Origin: Fictibacillus macauensis ZFHKF-1
GTDB taxonomy: Bacteria; Bacillota; Bacilli; Bacillales; Fictibacillaceae
Reading direction: 5' to 3'
DNA: 64,000 bases
Assembly: GCF_000269865.1 (NCBI RefSeq)
Contig: NZ_AKKV01000019.1
Location: forward strand, 62,001 to 126,000
Part shown: in pieces, positions 58,809-64,000 of the stretch
Layout: each line of letters opens with the position of its first letter
Position numbering within the stretch: the stretch's first letter is position 1
Notes under the pieces: model-generated
Told to the model about the DNA's origin: nothing
Database searches by the model: none
Seen by the model: the letters and a program-made list of their open reading frames with translations, nothing else
Program-made: the position numbers and the translations under genes

Positions 58809-59539
58809 ATTCATTGACTTTATATCCTGCAATAGATTTACGAGACGGAAAATGTGTGCGGCTACTTCAAGGAGATTATGCTCAAGAAACGGTTTATAGT
58901 GAGGCACCCCTAGATATGGCGGCAGCATTTGTGGAAGAGGGCGCGCAATGGCTCCATATGGTTGATTTAGATGGAGCAAAAGAAGGCAAGCGACGCAATC
59001 ACAGCCTCGTCACGCAGGCGGCAACCACACTAGACGTGTCCATTCAAGTAGGCGGTGGCATTCGCACCGAACGTGATGTGTACGAGTATCTTTCACACGG
59101 AGTTAAGCGTGTAATTCTCGGCAGTGCAGCCATTGCGCAACCTTCTTTTGTTTCGCAAATGTTGCGACAATACAAAGAGGCGATTGCCATTGGCATTGAT
59201 GCAAGAGATGGCTACGTTGCTACGCATGGCTGGTTACAAACATCGTCTATAAAGGCTACTGAACTCGCAAAAGCACTCGTTGAAGAAGGTGCAGAAACGT
59301 TTATTTTTACCGATATTGCGAGTGATGGCATGTTAAGTGGACCCAATCAAGCGCGCATTGCTGAGCTTAGAGAGGCGACCCAAAAGCAAGTCATTGCATC
59401 GGGTGGCATTTCATCACTGAACGATTTACAAGCGCTACAGGAAGATGAAGCTGGCATTGCGGGGGCAATTATAGGAAAAGCATTATATACAGGACAGTTT
59501 ACTTTACGTGAAGCGCTTAAGAAGGTGACGATATGTTAA
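58805..59539 (+). CDS. hisA: ProFAR isomerase HisA
   Basis: The 244-residue half-barrel duplication has the catalytic Asp in [14 protein letters not shown] and the second one in AIGIDARDG. Phosphate loops are VGGGIRT and ASGGIS. It opens the aminoaldose ring of ProFAR. The stop overlaps the hisF start by 7 nt, and the ribosome binding site for hisF lies in its end. Confidence 0.95.
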   Translation: MNSLTLYPAIDLRDGKCVRLLQGDYAQETVYSEAPLDMAAAFVEEGAQWLHMVDLDGAKEGKRRNHSLVTQAATTLDVSIQVGGGIRTERDVYEYLSHGVKRVILGSAAIAQPSFVSQMLRQYKEAIAIGIDARDGYVATHGWLQTSSIKATELAKALVEEGAETFIFTDIASDGMLSGPNQARIAELREATQKQVIASGGISSLNDLQALQEDEAGIAGAIIGKALYTGQFTLREALKKVTIC

Positions 59540-60297
59540 AAAAACGAATCATTCCTTGTTTAGACGTAAGCGAAGGACGCGTTGTGAAAGGCATTCAATT
59601 CGTACAGCTTCGCGATGCGGGGGATCCGGTTGAACTGGCCACTTTTTATGATGCTGCAGGTGCCGATGAGCTTGTATTTCTCGATATTTCCGCTTCTCAT
59701 GAAGGCAGACAAACGATGCTAGATGTGGTGCGGCGTGTTGCTCAGACACTCGCTATTCCGTTTACTGTCGGGGGCGGTATTTCTTCAGTAGAAGCGATGA
59801 AAGCTGTCTTACGAGCGGGGGCGGATAAAGTTTCCTTAAACACAGCCGCGTTAGAAAATCCAGGATTGATCGAGCAGGGTGCTCGTTATTTTGGCTCTCA
59901 ATGCATCGTTGTTGCAATTGATGCGCGTTTTGATGAGACAATTGGTACGTGGCGGGTGTATACACATGGCGGTCGTAAGCCCACGCAATGGACGGTGATG
60001 GACTGGGCAGGAGAAGCCGTACGACGCGGAGCAGGAGAGCTACTGCTCACTAGCATGAATCAAGATGGACAAAAAAGCGGGTTTGAACATGCCTTAACAC
60101 GAGCAGTTAGTGAAGCGGTATCAGTTCCGGTCATTGCTTCAGGAGGAGCGGGGAACGCGGCGCACTTTTATGACGTATTTACAGAAGGAAAAGCAGATGC
60201 TGCACTCGCTGCTAGTATTTTTCATTACAAAGAAACGTCCATTACAGCAGTGAAGGAATACGTGAAAAAGAAAGGTGTGAATGTTCGATGCAACTAG
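59533..60297 (+). CDS. hisF: Imidazole glycerol phosphate synthase, cyclase subunit
   Basis: The 254-residue (beta/alpha)8 cyclase has catalytic Asp11 (CLDVSEG) and Asp130 (VAIDAR). It uses ammonia from HisH to form imidazole glycerol phosphate and AICAR. One oddity is the strand-6 loop, usually TSMDxDG or TSIDRDG, which reads [13 protein letters not shown], so the residue in the place of Asp176 (T. maritima numbering) is Asn. The gene is otherwise intact and overlaps hisI by 10 nt. Confidence 0.95.
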   Translation: MLKKRIIPCLDVSEGRVVKGIQFVQLRDAGDPVELATFYDAAGADELVFLDISASHEGRQTMLDVVRRVAQTLAIPFTVGGGISSVEAMKAVLRAGADKVSLNTAALENPGLIEQGARYFGSQCIVVAIDARFDETIGTWRVYTHGGRKPTQWTVMDWAGEAVRRGAGELLLTSMNQDGQKSGFEHALTRAVSEAVSVPVIASGGAGNAAHFYDVFTEGKADAALAASIFHYKETSITAVKEYVKKKGVNVRCN

Positions 60298-60923
60298 ATA
60301 AGGTTGTTTTTGACAAGCAAGGGTTACTTCCCGTCATTGTTCAACATGTGGAAACGAAGGAAGTATTAACACTTGCCTATATGAATGAAGAAGCTCTTCA
60401 AGAAACGATGAAGCGTGGTGAGACCGTATTTTATAGTCGCTCGCGCCAAACGCTATGGCATAAAGGCGAAACGTCAGGCAATAGACAAAGAGTCATAGAT
60501 ATGAAGCTTGATTGTGATCAAGACGCTCTTCTCGTGATTGTTGAACCAGCAGGTCCTGCATGTCATACCGGAACCGACAGCTGTTTTTCACGCACGACTT
60601 CTTATGGTGATTATGTGCCGTTACGAATGGAGAATAGGCAAACAATCTTAGAGCAGCTGCAAGCAGTCATTGCCCAACGCGAACAAGAACAACCAGCAGG
60701 CGCCTATACGACGTATTTATTTCAAGAAGGTCTTGATAAAATATTAAAAAAAGTAGGCGAGGAAGCAGCTGAAGTTATTATTGCAGCAAAGAATCGTTCG
60801 GCAGAAGAATTAACGTGGGAGACGGCGGATTTATTGTATCATGTCCTTGTTTTATTGCAGGAACAAAAAGTGCCACTACAAGAAGTTTTACACGTTTTAA
60901 CGAAGCGCCATCGTGAGAACTAA
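60288..60923 (+). CDS. hisI: Bifunctional PRA-CH cyclohydrolase and PRA-PH pyrophosphatase
   Basis: The 211-residue protein joins HisI (about 1-105; zinc and Mg sites in LDCDQDALL and [12 protein letters not shown]) and HisE (about 115-211; [15 protein letters not shown] and [12 protein letters not shown]). It performs steps two and three of the pathway. It is the last gene of the operon, and a terminator follows the stop directly. Confidence 0.96.
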   Translation: MQLDKVVFDKQGLLPVIVQHVETKEVLTLAYMNEEALQETMKRGETVFYSRSRQTLWHKGETSGNRQRVIDMKLDCDQDALLVIVEPAGPACHTGTDSCFSRTTSYGDYVPLRMENRQTILEQLQAVIAQREQEQPAGAYTTYLFQEGLDKILKKVGEEAAEVIIAAKNRSAEELTWETADLLYHVLVLLQEQKVPLQEVLHVLTKRHREN

Positions 60924-60961
60924 CAAAGAGCTGACGCAAACCCGATGCGTCAGCTCTTTGT
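60923..60961 (+). terminator. Terminator of the histidine operon
   Basis: ACAAAGAGCTGACGCA (60923-60938) is perfectly complementary to TGCGTCAGCTCTTTGT (60946-60961), 7-nt loop. The tail is T-poor (GTGTAAAA), so efficiency is uncertain. Confidence 0.8.
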
Positions 60962-61041
60962 GTGTAAAATGATATAGGACGATAGTTTTATAGGGTGATT
61001 ATTAATTGAAAATTGTAAAAATTAATGATTATTAGTCAAAA

Positions 61042-61102
61042 AGACCTATTATTCGCTATCTTTCTCGTGATATAATTTTGATAGGTCTGCTAGACTAGCA
61101 GA
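61042..61102 (+). promoter_or_regulatory. inhA promoter with nested inverted repeats
   Basis: TGATATAAT (61068-61076) is an extended -10. AGACCTAT (61042-61049) and ATAGGTCT (61081-61088) are perfect inverted repeats on either side of it. Overlapping the right arm, TCTGCTA-GAC-TAGCAGA (61086-61102) is a perfect 7-3-7 palindrome at the expected start. These look like operator sites. Confidence 0.55.
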
Positions 61103-61205
61103 TTCGAGGGAGGTATGTCGAATAGCATCATAGAATGAGTTCTAGGGCTTATCACCCGACAAAATAACAGAAAATTCTTTTATTATTCTTAGGGGGGAAA
61201 CAGCT

Positions 61206-63596
61206 ATGAATTGGAAGAAAACTGCAGGTTCATCCGTACTTGCATCTGGCCTTGTTCTTAGTTTAATGTCACCAGCAGCGCTCGCACACGAAGCCGCTCA
61301 AGGAAGCACTTCAGAAGGTGTACATAACGCGTCTGCACCGATCGATATGAACATCGTTGATCGCGACCGTTTAGCGCAAGGGCTAAAGGATCGTGGCATG
61401 ATTGCTAAATCAGCTTCAAAGGAAGAAATCGCGAAAGCTGTTGATAAATACATCGCGAAAAAGAATCAAAAAACAGCTGGAAACAGCTTTAAAATTGATA
61501 ACAGCAAAAAGAACATTGAGCTTAAAGCAAAAGATCGTTTAATGAAACAAAAGCAAAAAGTGGAGAAAAACAAAGCAAAAGGCAAAGCTGACCTTGATCC
61601 AGGAACGCCAAATGGAACCTTTAAGGTTAATCCAGCGAAGCCAAAAGGCTACGATGGTAGTGTGCGCAAAGATAAAGTGCTCGTATTATTAGCGGAATTT
61701 GCGGACTTCAAGCACAATAATATCGATCAAAAACCAGGTTATATGTTCTCGAAAGATTTCAATCAACAACATTTCCAAAACATGCTATTTGGAACGAAAC
61801 CATTTGAACTATTTAACGGTTCGAAGATTGAAACGTTCAAAAATTTCTATGAAGAGCAATCTGGTGGAAGCTATACCGTTGACGGTCAAGTTTCTGAATG
61901 GGTAACAGTTCCAGGAAAAGCAGCAGAATACGGAGCTGATTCTCCAAAGGGTGGGAATGACAACAAAGGTCCTAAAGGTCCACGTGACTTTATTAAAGAC
62001 GCGTTGGATGCAGCAGTAGCCAAAGGGGTTAATCTAGCGGATTATGATAAGCTCGATCCATATGATCTTGATGGTGATGGCAATACAAACGAACCAGATG
62101 GAATCGTGGATCACTTAATGGTCATTCATGCTGGTGTTGGTCAAGAAGCAGGTGGCGGTAAGCTTGGTGACGATGCGATTTGGTCACACCGCTGGACGCT
62201 TGGCTCTCCTTATAAAGTAAAAGGTACAGATATGAAAGCATACGATTATACGGTAGAGCCTGAAGACGGTGCTGTTGGGGTATTTGCTCATGAATTTGGC
62301 CATGACCTAGGTCTACCAGATGAGTATGATACAAAGTATTCAGGTGATGGTGAGCCGGTTGAATCTTGGTCGATCATGAGTGGCGGTAGCTGGAACGGTG
62401 AAATTGCAGGTACAACACCTACAAGCTTCTCTCCGCAAAATAAAGAATACTTCCAAAAGAACCTGGGTGGTAACTGGGCGAACATTAAGGAAGTAAACTT
62501 TAAAGATCTGAACTCACTCGGAACGATTGAAACCATCGATCAATCGGTAACCAAGTCAGAGAACCCAGGAATGATTAAAGTCAACTTACCAGACAAAACG
62601 GTTACTACGATTACGCCTAAGTTTGGGAAGAAGTTCTATTACAGTGGAAAAGCAGATAATCTTCACAGTACGATGACAACACCTGAAATTGATTTAACAA
62701 AAGCAACGAAAGCAACCGTTGATTTCAAAACGCTGTATGAAATTGAAACAGATTTTGACTACCTGAACGTGAAAGTTGTAAAGGCAGATGGAACAGCGGA
62801 TACGATTGACGTGTATGGTGATGAGCTTGTAAACGAAGAGGATGGCTCTGATACTACAAACGGAGAATGGGTCGATAAATCTTATGACCTATCCAAATAC
62901 AAAGGTCAAAAAGTGAAGCTTCAATTTGAATATGTAACTGACGGTGGAAAAGCACTTAACGGCTTTGCACTTGATAATCTTTCTGTAAAAGTAGATGATC
63001 AAGTCGTTCTTTCTGATGATGCAGAAGGTACACCGAAGCTTACGCTTTCTGGTGCAGAAGTATCTAACGGAACAGCTCAAAAAGAGCATAACTATTACGT
63101 TGAATGGCGTAACTATGCTGGAGCGGACGTTGCGCTAAAAGCGGGACGTGGTCCAGTTTATAATACAGGAATGGTACTTTGGTATGCGGACTCTAGCTTC
63201 AATGATAACTGGGTTGCAGATCACCCAGGCGAAGGATTCCTTGGAGTTGTCGATTCTCATCCGAAAGCAATCGTTGGTAAGTTAAACGGTGTGCCTTCTG
63301 TATTTGATTCTACGCGTTACCAAATTGCAGATGCTGCCTTCTCATTCGATAAAACACCGGCTTGGAAAGTCGACAACCCGACGCGTGGTATGTTCGATTA
63401 TAAGGGTCAAGATGGTGTAACAACGTTTGACGATGGCCGTAGCTATATTGATTACACAGATTATAATGGCAAATTAGACGGCGGTGTCATTGACGATGCA
63501 GGACGTAAAGTTCCAAATCTTGGACTGCAAATTCGCGTTCTAGGTGAGGCGAAAGATAACTCTGCTGGAGCTGTTTGGATTCGCAACAAAAATTAA
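61206..63596 (+). CDS. inhA: Secreted M6-family metalloprotease, immune inhibitor A type
   Basis: AGGGGGG precedes ATG 61206. The 796-residue preproprotein has a signal peptide (about 1-27, ending ALA), a basic propeptide (about 50-130, rich in Lys) and an M6 catalytic domain with the zinc motif HEFGH at 362-366 followed by [10 protein letters not shown] calcium-type loop [16 protein letters not shown] is at 284-299. The C-terminal half holds beta-sandwich domains ([14 protein letters not shown]-like, and [14 protein letters not shown]). Members degrade antimicrobial proteins and are widespread in Bacillaceae as extracellular proteases. It is monocistronic with a complex promoter region and a long leader (about 120 nt). 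Confidence 0.94.
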   Translation: MNWKKTAGSSVLASGLVLSLMSPAALAHEAAQGSTSEGVHNASAPIDMNIVDRDRLAQGLKDRGMIAKSASKEEIAKAVDKYIAKKNQKTAGNSFKIDNSKKNIELKAKDRLMKQKQKVEKNKAKGKADLDPGTPNGTFKVNPAKPKGYDGSVRKDKVLVLLAEFADFKHNNIDQKPGYMFSKDFNQQHFQNMLFGTKPFELFNGSKIETFKNFYEEQSGGSYTVDGQVSEWVTVPGKAAEYGADSPKGGNDNKGPKGPRDFIKDALDAAVAKGVNLADYDKLDPYDLDGDGNTNEPDGIVDHLMVIHAGVGQEAGGGKLGDDAIWSHRWTLGSPYKVKGTDMKAYDYTVEPEDGAVGVFAHEFGHDLGLPDEYDTKYSGDGEPVESWSIMSGGSWNGEIAGTTPTSFSPQNKEYFQKNLGGNWANIKEVNFKDLNSLGTIETIDQSVTKSENPGMIKVNLPDKTVTTITPKFGKKFYYSGKADNLHSTMTTPEIDLTKATKATVDFKTLYEIETDFDYLNVKVVKADGTADTIDVYGDELVNEEDGSDTTNGEWVDKSYDLSKYKGQKVKLQFEYVTDGGKALNGFALDNLSVKVDDQVVLSDDAEGTPKLTLSGAEVSNGTAQKEHNYYVEWRNYAGADVALKAGRGPVYNTGMVLWYADSSFNDNWVADHPGEGFLGVVDSHPKAIVGKLNGVPSVFDSTRYQIADAAFSFDKTPAWKVDNPTRGMFDYKGQDGVTTFDDGRSYIDYTDYNGKLDGGVIDDAGRKVPNLGLQIRVLGEAKDNSAGAVWIRNKN

Positions 63597-63601
63597 TGAA
63601 G

Positions 63602-63642
63602 AAGAGGGAGATTCTCGTTAATGGGAATCTCTCTTTTTTTTT
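63602..63642 (+). terminator. Terminator after inhA
   Basis: AAGAGGGAGATTC (63602-63614) pairs with GAATCTCTCTTTT (63625-63637) with G-T pairs, then Ts. Confidence 0.85.
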
Positions 63643-63866
63643 GGAAACAAGGTGCTATATCGATAAATTCCACTCTTTTTCATCGGAAAACCTATAAAAT
63701 ACACGTTTTTTAGCGTTGCTAAGTAAAAAATAGAAGAATAAAGTAATAGCTTCGTTTTTCAGGGTGATTTTTAATGCTGTGTTTTTAGTAGAAATCAGAT
63801 ACAATGAAAAGTGGTAAATGTTTAAAGAATGCAAATGTAAAAAGGGTATGCCGAAGAGTAGGACTA

Positions 63867-63875
63867 TGGTATACT
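63867..63875 (+). promoter_or_regulatory. Extended -10 before the last gene
   Basis: TGGTATACT is a TGnTATACT element, 80 nt before the start of the last gene. The rest of 63643-63955 is A/T-rich and holds no gene that I can see. Confidence 0.5.
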
Positions 63876-63955
63876 TTTTTTCGGTTGAAATGGAACGGAA
63901 TCTTGAAATAATGGCTATGTAATAGCGTCTTATTTACATAGAATTGGAGGAAGAA

Positions 63956-64000
63956 ATGAAAAAGGAAAAACACGCGGAACGTGATATGCGCATACTTCCT
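63956..64000 (+). CDS. Start of a gene cut by the window edge
   Basis: ATG 63956 lies 6 nt after TTGGAGG and opens 15 codons, MKKEKHAERDMRILP, to the edge. The ribosome binding site and upstream -10 suggest a real gene. A charged start followed by RILP recalls some MerR/GlnR-type regulators, but 15 residues are not enough to call it. Confidence 0.55.
   Translation, partial: MKKEKHAERDMRILP

Overview
The window looks like a chromosomal segment of a low-to-moderate GC, Gram-positive, endospore-former-type member of the Bacillaceae. The evidence is the gene content and order, which follow the Bacillus subtilis hpf-secA-prfB-ftsEX-ctpB-minJ ... uvrBA-yvlABCD-hprK-lgt-yvoF-hisZGDBHAFI core, together with Gram-positive features: AGGAGG-type ribosome binding sites, frequent GTG and TTG starts, lipoprotein signals, a menaquinol oxidase without CuA, and a HisZ-dependent short HisG. 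I cannot name the species. I see no rRNA, tRNA, phage, insertion sequence or CRISPR array.

Layout. 1-5250: the start of an amino acid permease (minus strand), hpf behind a sigma-B-type promoter, and the efeUOB iron uptake operon behind a perfect Fur box. 5250-17850: an acetyltransferase, a dicarboxylate/amino acid symporter, secA (preceded by a short signal-peptide-like leader ORF that overlaps its start codon), prfB with its programmed frameshift, then the division and wall block ftsE-ftsX-M23 hydrolase, ctpB and minJ. 17850-18690: a gene-free stretch full of repeats. 18690-31460: qoxABCD terminal oxidase with an FNR-like site, a second coiled-coil M23 hydrolase, the divergent citA/citR pair, a cytochrome c lipoprotein, cardiolipin synthase and the opuA glycine betaine transporter, whose permease and binding protein are fused.

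31460-40750: gtaB followed by a three-part membrane glycosylation set: a GT-C-like DUF6044 protein (broken by a frameshift), a CsbB/YkoT-type glycosyltransferase and a GtrA-type flippase. After these come a COG0523 GTPase, a Gfo/Idh/MocA oxidoreductase, a CDF metal exporter, a solitary RsbT-like kinase with a degenerate ATP lid, a 39-residue basic protein and a TauE-type exporter. 40850-52100: SOS-controlled uvrBA, the yvlABCD envelope-stress-type set, hprK-lgt with a small unknown ORF and yvoF, and an unrecognised 190-residue protein. 52100-52680: a second array of the same GCGCGCAG repeat seen at 18 kb. 52684-60923: a thioredoxin-like lipoprotein/secreted protein with caxA, then the complete histidine operon. 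61206-63596: a secreted InhA-type metalloprotease; the window ends 15 codons into another gene.

Points most worth a second look: the secA leader ORF (possible secretion-monitor or coupling peptide), the leader ORF coupled to gtaB, the frameshift in the glycosylation operon, the pseudokinase-like RsbT homologue, the two dispersed 21-bp repeat arrays, and the promoter-proximal inverted repeats at inhA. All function calls are from reading the sequence and family knowledge; no database search was run.
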